Positions 42,491 through 54,700 of a stretch of 64,000 bases of DNA are shown here, one piece after another. Location of the stretch: assembly GCA_963575745.1 (NCBI GenBank), contig CAUYUJ010000359.1, positions 595,999 through 659,998 on the forward strand, written 5' to 3'. The stretch comes from Prorocentrum cordatum. Lineage: Eukaryota; Sar; Dinophyceae; Prorocentrales; Prorocentraceae. Below the pieces are notes generated by a model. It was not told where the DNA came from and did no database searches. It was given only the letters and a program-made list of their open reading frames with translations. The stretch's first letter is position 1. Every line of letters begins with the position of its first letter. The position numbers and the translations under genes were made by a program.

Positions 42491-45377
42491 CCATGATCGG
42501 CGAAATGAGACCCCACGTGCGCTTCGCGTCGCTAAGGACGCCATCGATTGCAGTCTTCTCAGTCGGGCTCATCGTGGACCTACCCCATGCCCTCCACGAC
42601 CATCTCCTTCCTCATCTCCTGACCTCCTCCTCCTCCTCCTTATCCGTTCCCTCACACCCCAGGCCATTTCACAATCCATCCTGAATCAATCTCTTGATAT
42701 CCCCCAGTGCGTTCACCACAAGCTGATCTCACATCTGCCCTGCAGTGACTTTCCCTGGATAGCGTTCTTGATGGTCGCGGTAGCCTTTCTGAGCTCGTTC
42801 AGGCTCGTGGTGATCTGCGCTGCGAAGGGTGCCGGCCAGGGGTGGGCTTTGACCTGCCCTCGCATACTCTCGCAAACCATCGATCCTCATGCGCTCCTGC
42901 CCCTATCACTCACTCACTCGCTCACTCAACCTCGTCACCCTAACGCCTCCTCCCTCTATTCCCCCTCCTCCCCCTCCTCCTGCTTTGCGCCACCTCAGGG
43001 TGGTTTGCCTGCCTTCAGGGGTGCAGTCGGTCGTTCTGTCGATCGGTCGAGGTCGAAAGGACATACGGCATCGATGAGCTAGCTCGGATATCCGTTACGA
43101 CGGCCTCGAGGAAGCTAACTCGCACCATGGTGCCACCCCTCCCACGTCAAGGCCAGAGAGCAGCGCGTCGTAGTGCGCCACTTCCCCCAACGCGGTCGCG
43201 GGTGCAGGGTTGCCCTTATCGCTGGAAGCCGCCGCGGTCCGCTCCTCATGCCGAGAAGCGACAGAGGAGAGGGGCAAGAGAAACAGGAGGAAGGGAAAAA
43301 GAGACGGTCAGGACGAGGGGAGAAGGAGGAGGATGTTAAGAGGAGGAGTGGATGAGGGTGAGGCCGATCGACCCCTCGATCGAGGTGACAGAACTTTGAC
43401 TCTCGAGTCGAACCCTACCTCGACGCCTATGCCCTATGCCTGCCAGCTAGGATACAAGGGTGTGACGTCATCTACTTTGGACTGATGGTCCTGAGTCTCC
43501 GAACCGTCATCGCTCGAGTACTCGTAGCTGGAGTCGGACTCCTCAGCCTCAAATGCGATGCGATTAGATGGCGATCGCCTCTGTCGGAGCCATCCCTCGA
43601 CTCATCAATCTCCATGTTCCTTCTCCCCGCTCTTCCCTCTCTCCCTCCATCACCCTGTATACTTCGTTTCTCCCCTCTCCCGTCCCTCGTACCACCGTCC
43701 TCTGTTAACGCAGCCTTGACACGAGGTGCCTTGGCGGCTCGAATCAGCTCGGGGTCCAGGGCCTTCTTGGACGTGCCGAAGGTCGTCTGCAACGTCTGCT
43801 CCTTGTCCTGCGCTGGCAGCTTGGGGCCCCATTCAACTCCTCATGCTTTCGATTGGCATCGATTGATTGGCATCGGTGCCAATCGATTGGCCAATCGATT
43901 GGCATCGACTGGCAATCGATTGGCATCGATGCCAATCAATTGGCACGCGTTCCGCCGCATGCCGAGGAGTTCATTGGGCAAGAGGGGGGAGCTAGCGGCG
44001 CAGCAGTAACCCTTCCACTACCGAAGACTGCGAAGGTCCTCGTTCTCGATGTCCTCCAAGTTGATCCTGCGGCACAGCGTTTCTCCAGTCTGCTCGTCGA
44101 TCTGCCCAGCCCCATCTTTAAGACAGGCCGACCGCTTGCATCGGTATTCCCTTACTTCCTGCTCTACTTCCCTCCCCTCATCTTTCCATTCTTCCCGCCC
44201 CCTCCCTACCTTGAGTATCCATCCCTCTCCATCGCTCCTCCTTTATGCTCGTCCCTCCTCCCCCAATCCCCTTTCCCACCTTGATGTGCGTCTTCTTCAA
44301 CGCTTTGCAGTGCTTCATCACGTTCTGAGCCCTCATCCAAGCCCTGGGGCCGCGATGGCGCAACAATGAATTGCGAGAGAGATTGGAGAGCTCGACTGCC
44401 CATCAAATTATCCACCTTTCCCTCCTAGTCCTCATGCCTCCTCGAAGCTCCTTCCCATCTCATTACTCGATGGGGCGCTGCAGCAAGCGCCGTAAGTTTA
44501 TCACGGCCTTCGGAAAACATACGACTGACAGGCAAAAGCTCCTGCAAGGCACCACTAATCTGCCCCGAAAGCGGAGGTCCTTTGCCCGTAGGCTGTGTCT
44601 TTGTTCTGCTCGGTCCACGAGAACATAGCCAAGAGGTCGTCGGCGGAGGCCCAGTGCCTCTTTTTGGAGTCTCTCACCATACGTGACTCCCGCTCGATCT
44701 TCAGCGACTCGGCCCATTCAAAGTTACCTCCCTCCAGCGCTACTTGACCGAGCTGAGGGCGAAAAGAGGGGAGAAGAACGGGCGGAGGATCTTCCTCCTC
44801 CTTTCCGTCGCGGTCGTCGCCCTCGAGGGCGACGACCACGACGACAAGGACGAGGAGGACGAGGGGACTGAAGGAAGAAGACGGGAGGAGTAGGATCGAC
44901 GAGGAGGGGGGGAAGGAAGAAGAGGAGGCAGGGAAGGTTAAGTAATAGTCATGAAGCATTGGACATGCACTACCTCCCATGCAATCCCACGCCCTTGGCG
45001 GCCTGTCTCCTGGAAGCGCCTGAGCCAGAGCTTCTGGCCGTCACGGCCCAGGCGTTTGTACTCCTGCTTCACGCATTCCTTCTCCTTCTCCAAGTGCGTC
45101 CTGCTCCACATCATATGGCGTCCCTCTTCTCTCTCCTCCTGTCCCCTCACCCCTTCTCTCTCCTCCTGTCCCCTCACCCCGTCAACGTACTCAGGGTGCC
45201 GGAGCAACCTCAACATACATTCATTGAACGAACGAACAAGAGCACACGCAGGGCAACGTCGGTCCTGAGACGCTGCATCGCGTTCTCGTGGTCCTTGTTA
45301 TGTTCCCGTAGTTCTTTGGCACGCTGTTTCTTTGAGTTCTTGTCCGCCGACGGTTTTCCTTTTGCTTTCGGGGCCAT
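42491..45377 (-). CDS. Gene B: multi-exon nuclear-type protein of the 18.95 kb insert
   Basis: Proposed exons (minus): ATG at 45377 (MAPKAKGKPSADKNSKKQRA) to about 45238; 45100-44974 (EYKRLGRDGQKLWLRRFQET); 44752 to about 44600 (MVRDSKKRHWASADDLLAMF); 44541-44467 (LPVSRMFSEGRDKLTALAAA); 44343-44280; 44115-44022 (QIDEQTGETLCRRINLEDIE); about 43828-43690 (KKALDPELIRAAKAPRVKAA); about 43550-43440 (acidic ESDSSYEYSSDDGSETQ); about 43250-43095; about 42815-42735; about 42583-42491 (STMSPTEKTAIDGVLSDAKR). Several have AG acceptors and GT donors (GTAGTG, GTAATG, GTGGGA), and neighbouring exons 2-3, 4-5 and 5-6 join in phase. Introns hold simple repeats. The product is charged and helical with a basic start and an acidic patch. 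The last exon ends at a donor, so the gene probably continues to the transposase-like ORF. Exact boundaries are uncertain. Confidence 0.5.
43855..43945. repeat. Palindromic TTGGCATCGA repeats in an intron of gene B
   Basis: About nine interleaved copies of ATCGATTGGC and its inverse GCCAATCGAT in 90 bp, able to fold in several registers. They lie between two proposed exons of gene B. Confidence 0.8.
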
Positions 45378-45814
45378 CGCCTCCGCCGCCCTCGCAAACA
45401 CATGGGAGCGGGTTCGGAAAAAGGGCGGGGGGGGGGGGGCAACGCCGAGTATAGCAACGGTATAGGTTCGAGCCCTACCGCGTGCCATTGGGTGAAAGTC
45501 TGGAAGAATCGATCGGTGCCTGCAATATCCACATCTGTCTGCCCATGGAGTTCCTCTTCCCTTGAACTGTGCATATATATACACATACACACATGTATAC
45601 TACGCGTGCGTGCTTAACACGCGTCTATACAGTGGTATCTTGTTATTGAGACGTACTTATTCGTGTATAAATGTAATGTATATATGTATCTGCCATTGTG
45701 TACACTATAGAACTGCGTATACGCTGTCGCGCGCGTGCCCACATGCGCATCCTTCCAAGTTGCCACAAACGCACGCACCCCGTGAATTGGCGAGCGCGCG
45801 TACGGTCATGTAGG

Positions 45815-46140
45815 CGCGAGCGTGTGTGTGCGTGTGCGCGTGTACACGTGTGTGTGTGTGTGTGTGTGTCTGTGTGTGCGGGTGTGTGTGTGTGTGTGCG
45901 TGTGCGTGCGTGTGTGCGTGCGTGCGCGTGTGTGCGTGCGTGCGTGCGTGTGTGTGTGTGTGTGCCGCGCGTGCGCGTTCAATGTGTGCGTGTGCGTGCC
46001 GCGTGTGTGTGTGCGTGTGTGTGCGTGTGTGTGTGTGTGCGTGTGCGCATGCGCGCGTGTGTGTGCGCGCGTGTGTGTGCGTGCGCGCGTGCGCACGTGC
46101 GCGCGCACGTGCGATTGCGTGCGTTTGTGCGCGCGCGCGC
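45815..46140 (+). repeat. GT/GC alternating purine-pyrimidine tract
   Basis: About 325 bp of GTGTGTGC and GCGTGCGT, alternating purine and pyrimidine, the classic Z-DNA-forming pattern. The Cys/Val and His/Thr open frames across it are accidental. Confidence 0.9.
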
Positions 46141-46615
46141 CCAGCGCCGCCTGCGCATGTGCCGTCCACGTGCACTAGCCCTATGTCGCCACGGGGCCTG
46201 GCCGCCGAGCGCGGCGCGGTGCGAGTGCGCGCGCGGCCAATGTAATGAAAGCGCGCACAGTGCGGTCACGCGAGCGCGCGCGCGTGCGATCGTGGTTCAA
46301 TATCAATGCGCGAACGGGCGTGCACATATGCGCGCGCACAACTTTTTTCTTTTTTGCTTGCAATATTCACATCGGGCAGCGCGGGTCTCCCCTTTCGCCT
46401 GCGCAGCGGCGCGGATGCGACCGCGGCGCGCAGGTGGGATCATATGAAGATCCCGCGCCGCGGATTGACTGGCCCGAGAGGATCGATCGGGCGTGGGGGG
46501 GGTGGCGCTTATGGACCCGCGGGGGGAATTGGGGGCCCTTCGAGGGCCCTGGCCATGGCCGTAGCGCGGATTCCGACCAAAAATCTAGCACAAAATAAGA
46601 TTGCGAAATTTTGAG

Positions 46616-47580
46616 GAAAAACATGGAAAACATGAAAAACATAAAAAAACATGAAAAAAACATGAAAACACATGAAAAAACATAGAAACACATGAAAAAC
46701 ATTAAAAACATGAAAAACATTTAAAAACATTAAAAACATTAAGAAAACTTTAAAAAACATAGAAACACATAAAAAAACACATTAAAAACATTAAAAACAT
46801 GAAAAACATGAAAAAAGCATGAACAACATGAAAAAACATTAAAAAACATTAGGACAACATGAATCAACATAGAAAAACATGAAAAACATTAAAAACATGA
46901 AAAACATTAAACCCCTATTAAAAACATTATGAAAACATGAAAAAACATATAACAACATGGAAAAACATTAAAAACATGAAAAACATGAAAACATGAAAAA
47001 ACATAGAACAACATGAAAAAAAAACATTAAACACATGAAAAACATGAAAAAACATAAAAACATGAAGAAAACATTAAAAAAACATAGGAACACATGAAAA
47101 AAAAACATTAAAAACATGAAAAACATGAAAAACATAAAAAAACATTAAAAACATGAGGAAAACATGAAACAACATAGAAAAACATGAAAAAACATTAAAA
47201 ACATGAAAAACATTAAAAACATTAAAACATTATGAAAACATGAAAAACATAGAAAAACATGAAACAACATTAAAAACATGAAAAACATGAAAAAAACATT
47301 AAAAACATGAAGAAAACATGAAAAAACATAGAAACACATGAAAAAACATTAAAAACATGAAAAACATGAAAAAAAGCATTAAAAACATAAAGAAAACATT
47401 AAAAAACATAGAAACACATGAAAAAAACATTAAAAACATGACAAACATTAAAAACATGGAAACCATGAAAAAACATCAGAAAACGTTAAACAACATAGAA
47501 AAACATTAAAAAACATCAAAAGCATGAAAAACATGAAAAAACATAGAAAACCATGAAAAAAACGTGAAAAAAAAACATGA
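46616..47580 (+). repeat. AT-rich ACATGAAAA/ACATTAAAA array, 0.96 kb
   Basis: Roughly a hundred irregular units built from ACATGAAAA, ACATTAAAA and ACATAGAAAC. Units are 8-11 bp with no long-range order that I can see. It is strikingly AT-rich and strand-asymmetric (almost no T-runs). Confidence 0.9.
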
Positions 47581-48174
47581 AACACACCCGCAAACGTTTC
47601 CACCACCCAAAGAAAAAACATGGCCGCGCTCGGCAACCCCCCCCCTGTGGCCCAGCAGGGCCTCTACCCCAAGGTGCAGTAGTAAAAAAGCCAGTAGAAA
47701 GCCGCCAGCGTATGCAGAGCCGCGCGATTTGTCCGTCTGAAGGAAGCCCAGGCGCACCTGGGCGGCACTCTCTCTTTGCACGCGCCCCCCCTTCCCATGA
47801 ATCGGCCGATCGGTTGGTCGCTCGGTCGGTCACGTCGGTCGGTCGTCACGGTCGGTGGGTCGGTCGGTCGGTCGGTCAGCCGATCGGTCGGTCATTCGTG
47901 CGCGTGCACGCGTGCGCCAGCGTGCACGCGTGCGCACCTGCTTCATGTATCACGCGCCTGCACGTGCTACGGGCTGCCCACACGTATGCATATGGCGCGT
48001 GCGTGCCTATACATGTACACGTGTGTACCATGTTTACACGTGCAGGTGTGAAATGACTGCCTGCATTCACGTGCCCGTGTACACTTGGGAAGACGGTTGC
48101 ACGTGTATACGTGCACAAGTGTGTTACAGCCGCATGCGCGCGTATCTGTGTATATTTATTTGCACAAGCATACA

Positions 48175-48452
48175 CCTGTATGTATGTATGTATGTATATA
48201 TACATACATACATACATACATTTATGTGTGTATATGTATATATGCAGGTGTCCGTCCATGTATGTATGTAATATAATAGAATGGAATGGGATGGGATGTA
48301 ATGTAATGTAATGTAATGTAGTAATGTAATGTAGTGTAATGTATGTATGCATGTATGCATGTATGTATGTATGTGTGTATGTAAGTATGCATGTATACTA
48401 CGTATATGTGTGTATGTGTGTTTGTTTGTTTGTTTGTATGTATGTCTGTATG

Positions 48453-48486
<34 letters not shown>

Positions 48487-48500
48487 TGTATCTACGCATG
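48175..48500 (+). repeat. TATG/TGTA tetranucleotide repeats
   Basis: Blocks of (TATG)n, (TAATG)n and (TTTG)n within 325 bp, with matching accidental Met/Tyr/Cys/Val frames. Confidence 0.9.
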
Positions 48501-50560
48501 CACACATCTATGCATATATGCACGTTCGCACGCACGCATGCGCCCGAGACCCCAAGTGCAATGTCGCACTGTGTTGGAAGTAGGAGATGTCTGTTGCACG
48601 TGGCTGGGGTTAGAAAGTGACCGCCGCACTATTCGAAGATGACTGCCGCACAAGGCTGATATTATAATCAGTTCGAAAGGTCAGCTGGCGCGCGAGCTCC
48701 TGGCAAAGAATGACAAGGGAAAGAGGGAAGAGTGGGGGAGGACGAGGCGGAGTAGGAGGAGGAGGGGGACGAGGGAGGAGTAGGTGCACATCGCTAAGAC
48801 AACCCCCTCTGGCATGCAAGTATGGGCTGGCATGTACATGTACAATATATACATGTGTGTATAACATATATATATATATATATATACAGGTGTGCGCGTG
48901 CGTGCGTCATGGGCTGGACTCTCTCGATGTCCCTTGCCATGCCGAGTTCGGGCCACTCGTGCTCCGTAAAATCCGACCCCACTCATGTATTGCGTTCGCC
49001 TTGCCCAAGCCCCCCTTTCGCCTGCGCTGCTGGTCAGAAAGGGCTCGGGCCCAGGGTCGCGCGGGGGGTCCCTGCTGAAGCTGCTCTCGAATGCGGGAGG
49101 CAACAAACGCACAAGTAGATCACATGAGAGATTGAACGAGATCCGTCAGTGGGCACTGGCATGACTCGAACGCCAATGGTCACTGGGCAATACACATGCG
49201 TGCACGTACATGTGTATACATGTCCGCTCAGCGCGTGCACGATATGTTAACCACGCAGTGCGGATGGCAGGGGTGGAGGCGGGGCCCACGGTGACAGGGG
49301 GAAACATGGGTGGAGGCGGGGCCCACGGACGCGGATCCTCAGTCTGTCTGGCCAGCACGCTCAACCACGCTATATCACTGAGACTCGCGGACGCCATCTT
49401 ACTGGATGGCCTGCAGGGCCTACTATTTCTTTCTTGCAGGCTGCGAGCGCCCCTGTCTGTCTGATTGCATGGCTGCCATGCTGTAGATGGCACAGAGCAA
49501 ACGATCATGCAGCATCCTCGCCCGCGTCCTTCTGAAGACGGATCCCACCCCACTCATCCTCGTGCTCTTATCTAAGGCGCTTATATTATCGCATTCTTAT
49601 CTTATCACACATATAGTACGATCGTGATCTTATCCCACTCTTGTATGGATAAGTATACACGCCCACTCTTATATTATGATCGTGCCCTCCTTCCTTAAGT
49701 TCCTCACCATCATAGAGCACCGCGGCCATCCTCATCCTCATCCTCAGTTCCTTAAGGTCCTTAAGTTCTCCCATCCGTGGCTCCTTTGCTCCACTTCCCC
49801 CTTTAGCCCTGACTCCTCCCGCCCCTCCGCATCCCGTGGGCTCACGTTCCCATCCCTCCATATACTGCTAGCACGCTAGCTCATGCGGGGCACGAGCCAA
49901 TGAGCCCTGGCCGCAGCTCCCATCATTCTGAAGAAGCTCGCGCGGGCGAAGTGGTCGTCGGCCCTGCCCCATCATTGTCAGCATCGGGGCTCGACTCGAG
50001 ATTGGCGAATCGGAAGGTGGCGTCTGCATTCCGCATCCCGAAACCAGGCCAAGGGTGGGCCCGTCGGTCTCGATCGCCGATTTCACATCGATCGAGGGTG
50101 AGATTACCACCATCGATCGGCAGGGATGTCGAGGGGGATCGAACATGGGGCGGGCTGCAAGGCGATTGCGTTTGTCTTACCCTCCGTCCGTTTCGTTTCC
50201 ACCGAGCGTCTCCTTTTCCACATCCGTCCTGCGTGGGAGTCTCACTGATGCCATCTATACTGCCTCGATCCTCCAATGCAAATCCTAACTGATAGCATGC
50301 ATGCTCCATCCCACGCGCCATCCAAACTACCTGCGCCCCCCCCATCCCCGACCCTGGCGAGGCAGTACATAGCTGCTCCGTTGAAGAAGACCACCACATA
50401 TGCCCACCAGCACCTCCCCAGGGGGGCAGACGATATCGGATTGACTCGGCACGCTGCGAATCCGCGGAACTTCTGCGTCGAAAGTCGGACAGATGATGGG
50501 ATAAGGGTGAGGAGAGATCAGATGAGGAGAATTGCCACGTCGTTCGAGCATCGATGCATA

Positions 50561-50604
50561 CCTCGAGTTCCTGAGGGCCGACTTCGGCCCTCAGGAACTC
50601 GAGG
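50561..50604. repeat. Perfect 21-bp inverted repeat with 2-base loop
   Basis: CCTCGAGTTCCTGAGGGCC continues to GA, is followed by CT, and is then followed by its exact complement in reverse, giving a 44-bp hairpin. It is unrelated to the short-element families elsewhere in the window. Confidence 0.9.
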
Positions 50605-50719
50605 CATCCCCATCTCCAAATCCCTCAGGCTGTCTGGGGGCAACGTGTGGGGTGCAATGCCACCGAGACGCCTCGAATCGCATGCCCTGGCACGCGATTT
50701 CTCGCCTTGTCCTGATCCT

Positions 50720-50810
50720 TGTCCTCCTCCTCCTCCTCCTCCTCCTCCTCCTCCTCCCCCTCCTCCTCCTCTTCCTCCTCCTCCTCCTCCTTATCCTGGC
50801 CCTCCTCCTC
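50720..50810 (+). repeat. (CTC)n microsatellite
   Basis: About 90 bp of CTC repeats directly downstream (minus sense) of the gene A stop codon. Confidence 0.9.
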
Positions 50811-50845
50811 TCTTTGTCACTATCTCACGTGCCCTCCCCACTGTA

Positions 50846-51484
50846 TCACTCCGCGTCGGCGATGCCCAGCGCGGACAGCACCTCCTGCTTGACTATCTTG
50901 CCCTCGGCCTTGGAGCCACGGCCAGTCTTCACCATGACCTTCATGCACTCTGTGATGACGATATCCGCCGCGCGTGACGCTGAGGGCCGTGCTCCTAGAT
51001 GGCCTTGGACGGCCTCGGGACACATGCTGTCCTGATGCTGGAGCAACTGCGTCCAGCCCGTCCAGCCGCCCTCCGTCATACTGCGAACGAAGACCGTGCT
51101 GATCTTCTCCATCTCCCGCCTCTTTTTCTTGACCAGGCACAGCTTGCCTGCCTCCGTGGAGCTCTTGAACTCGCACACGGTGCTGCGAGTGCCCTTCACA
51201 GGCAACTCGCAGGTCTCATCATCAACGTTGGGCTGCCCAGGCAGCGGAACGTACTCCACGTGGCAGCCCTCCTCGACTATGGGATCGACCTCCTTCGGTA
51301 CCTCCTCCTCCGCTTCCTCAATGCCGTCCTTCTCCTCTTCATCTTCACCACCCTCCTCGGCCTCGACCACGACCTCCGCCACTTCCTCATCCTCCTGTTC
51401 CTTTTCCTCCTCGGGCTCGGGTGCCTTCTTTGCCTTCTTGGTGCCGCAACCTGTCTTCGCTGCTGCGGGCCTCTTCTTGGATGC

Positions 51485-51517
<33 letters not shown>

Positions 51518-51714
51518 CGTTGTTGCCATTGCTGGCTTTCCTCTCTTCATGGTCGGGGCTGCTGGTGACGACGCTGCTGGTTTTCCCTTGCTAGGGGTCT
51601 GTGGTGCTGCGAATGCAGGTGGGATAGCGGACGAGAACGGTACAGCGCGAGCCTCATCCTTGTCGTGCTTCCTAGATTTCTTTTTGTGTTTTTTTGTCCT
51701 TCCTCTTCCTCCTG
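50846..51714 (-). CDS. Terminal exon of gene A (acidic/basic nuclear-type protein)
   Basis: Open from an AG acceptor near 51714 to the stop at 50846, about 285 codons. The order is a Lys-rich start (TKKHKKKSRKHDKDEA), an Ala-rich and Lys-rich block (AAASKKRPAAAKTGCGTKKA), and a long acidic stretch (EEEKEQEDEEVAEVVVEAEE). A globular part follows (CHVEYVPLPGQPNVDDETCE, FKSSTEAGKLCLVKKKRREM, DIVITECMKVMVKTGRGSKA) and the end is ALGIADAE. Basic motifs look like nuclear localisation signals. Met-Lys at 51550 is an internal in-frame Met. I do not recognise the family. The exon reads cleanly with no break, unlike the surrounding ORFs. Confidence 0.6.
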
Positions 51715-54700
51715 CTGCGGGTCACCGCCGTGCCAGTCATGCTACCGTAGAAAGGTAAATCCTCCGCTCCAGTGCCGTGCTGAGCCAGAGAACCATCCCG
51801 CATCTCCCAGCCAGTCGAAGACGCTGGCGACCCCGTATCGACCTCCCTCGCCCTCCACCGAGCCTAGCAGACAGAGTAAAGACTGGAGGAGAAACGAGGA
51901 GGAGGCAAGGAGGGAGGGATAAGGGTTGAGGGAGACTCCGATGAGAGGGAACGCAGGGGTTGGAGAGGAAGGGATGACACCAACACAATGTGGGACGGAG
52001 GACGCGCTAGTAGCAGGCAAGACCTCGCTACATCGATCTGGCCTACCTCCTGGCTCGCGGCAAAAGTAAGACGGGCAATGTCGGGTGTGAATGTTGTCGG
52101 GTGACGGGGTAGGGCGGGCAAGGGGGCGATCAGAGTTAAAGTGGTCCATCGGTCCCCCCCAGGCTCACTCGAGGAAGACGCGACCCCCGAAATTGTGGAT
52201 CAGTGCCGGATGGGAGGGGGTGCCGAAAGACTCACCCTCGATCGAGGTCGAGTGGTTCAGCGGTGAGTCGTTCGGTCCCTCCTCCCTCCTGCACTGCAAA
52301 CTCCAAGATCCAACATAAACTGAACTTGGATACGGCAGGTCCGCGTCGTGTCGACTCGCTGCGACCCCGCCGCGAGCGTTCAAGGTTGAGCGACGCAAGT
52401 GGCCCAGAATCGGCCATTTTGGGGCGATCTGGCGATCGGGAAGCCGCCGATCGTTCAAGGTTGAACGATCCAACGCGGTGTCAGAAACCATAGTCGAGGT
52501 CGTCACGACACGGACCTGCCGCACACGATCACTGACACAGGTGACGCACATGCGAAGCCAAAGAGGCGCGTGCACATTCGAAGATGCGTCCTACCCCACC
52601 CCATGGCTTGTGGAACGCTCTCCTGCGCTCTCTGGATGTACATCCGCAAGGTGTGCTCGGGCAACTCCTCGATGTCGTCGTCCTCGTCGCAGCCCTGTCA
52701 GCCCGATCGCATGCTGCAGATCTCTCGATTGCCCTTCTCCTGTTCCTATTCCCTCCTCCCCATGCGTTTGTGCTTCTCCTCCTCCAGAATCCTCCTCGAG
52801 TTAGTTCCCTCCCTCATCTCTGCTAGAGGCCCCTCTCGTTCTCATACATCATACAAGAACGAAGCGCTCAGGGTCAAAGGCTTGATTCACATGCCCAACC
52901 ATATGTACATGCAATCAGCGGCCCTCTCATACTACACGTGGGAGGGCGGATTTGGACCAGCTGGGAGCGAGGGGGATGGGGATGCGAGCGAGGAGCACGA
53001 CGATCACGATGAGATTCAACATCAGGGCACGCCATCGGGATCACTGATGCTGCACAAAGCATAGGCACGTCTTGCAGTGAGACGTGAGGGGAGGAGGAGA
53101 TAGATAGATCGAGAGGTGAGGGGCAACGAGAGAGAGAGGGGAGAGAGAGAGAGAGAGAGGACGCGATCGTAAGATCGCGCCCTCTCTCTCGAGTGGAGAG
53201 CCGCCTCATCAGCTAGCTGGGTGTCCATCGCCTCCTCCTGGATCTTGCGGCGCTGCCAGTGCGCATACATGATGCGGAGGGACCTGCACAGCAAGAACCT
53301 GGCGCCAGGGAAACCATGACTATGCACCGCAACTAGTTCATGGCGTCACATTTATGCTACACACTCCGCCGCACGTCCAACCACAATACCAACACTAAGA
53401 ATCAAGATATCACATGCTGCACAGACACCGTGTCGACTCGCGTGCCTCCCTTAATTAGCCTCCTCCCTCTCTGTCCGTGAAGCCTCCCTCGAGATCCCTC
53501 ACGATTAGCCCCTCCTCTCCGCCCTCCCTGATCATATCTTCTCCTCCCTCCATGCGTCTCAGCTGGTGCCGCCCCCCCCCCCCCACCCCTCCCGCAACCT
53601 CTCGCTCCTCCCTCCTTGCCTCCCGCCTCCTTTACCAGTCTCCCGCCCTCCCTTGACCTCAGTTCCCCCGTGCATCTAACAGGCACATTTTTCTGACATC
53701 ATTCCTCCTGCAATCTGCCTCCTGGCTTGCACGACGGTCTTCGCTGGCTTCCTGCCCTTCATCACTCTGTAGCCGTTCTCGAACTTCTCACCGTACAGCT
53801 TGTCCCAGACTGCCTGGGGCGCAGGGGGGCCCTCTAAAAAAAAACACTGCTGATAGCAATGGCACGTTTCAAGCGTGATCTGTTCACGCACACGCAAGCA
53901 CCTCAAACTCAACATGATGATACGTGATGGGACATGCTCCCACTGCCCTCTCTCCTCTCTCCTTCGCTGCCATTGCCCTTCCCTCCTCTCCCCTGTCCTC
54001 CCCCTCGTACCTCCACTCACACCCTCTTATACACCAAGGCGTAGCCTCCCTCCTCATTGCCTTCGCTATTCGCTCCCTGTCCCCAGCAACGCGATCCAGC
54101 CTCCATGTTCTTCTGTGAGATGCGCGTGCCCTCCATCTCGAGCGTCATCGCGATGAGCGTGCTCTCGAATACCTCCCCTGATCCTCGCTTCATGCACTTT
54201 CCCCCGTACCCTCGCTCACCGCATCCGAGTCTTTCCTTACCCGTACCCTTGCTGCTCTCCGTCTTTCCTTTGCTCGAGTGGGCGACAAGATCTTGTCGCT
54301 CCCTGTCCCCGCTTACCTCCCTCCCCTTACCCTCGGCCCTCTCGGTCCAACCTCACCTCCAGGCCTGCACCCTGCTATAGCAGCAGGTCCCTCGACCCCT
54401 CCATGCATCCCTCCACGCCCTCGCTCCCCTTCCTAACCCTGCACTTCCCTCCATACCCTCGAGTCTTCGCATCTTATCCTGACCCCCCCCGTCCCACCTG
54501 CCAGGATTCTGGCTGAGGCCGACAGGAAGAGGACTTCGCTGGATAGCTCGACCAGTCGGGGATGTCGTCATAGCCTACGGCCGCGGAGGGCGGTCGGGCC
54601 CTGAGCCTCATCATCACCCTCGCCCTCAGACTCACCCGCGCCCTCGATCCACATCCTCATCCTCGCCCTCGATCAGCTTCACTCGCAGCGATGGGGGCGA

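Larger units (their letters stand above)
45378..50845. other. Interval between genes A and B: simple repeats, possible further exons
   Basis: Contents include a GT/GC-rich tract (45815-46140), an AT-rich ACATGAAAA-type array (46616-47580), GGTCGGTCGGTC repeats (47815-47900), TATG repeats (48175-48500), and a (TA)n patch near 48870. A perfect hairpin lies at 50561-50604, followed by CTC repeats (50720-50810). Minus-strand pieces such as DFTEHEWPELGMARDIERVQ (about 48970-48910) and WWAYVVVFFNGAAMYCLA (about 50400-50350) might be exons of another gene. I could not chain them. Confidence 0.5.

Noticed and set aside
45705-46245. Cys/Val or His/Thr-rich frames around 46 kb
   Set aside because: Products of the alternating GT/GC tract.
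48175-48500. Possible CRISPR-like or telomere-like repeats
   Set aside because: Simple TATG/TGTA tetranucleotides with no spacer-repeat structure and no telomere motif.
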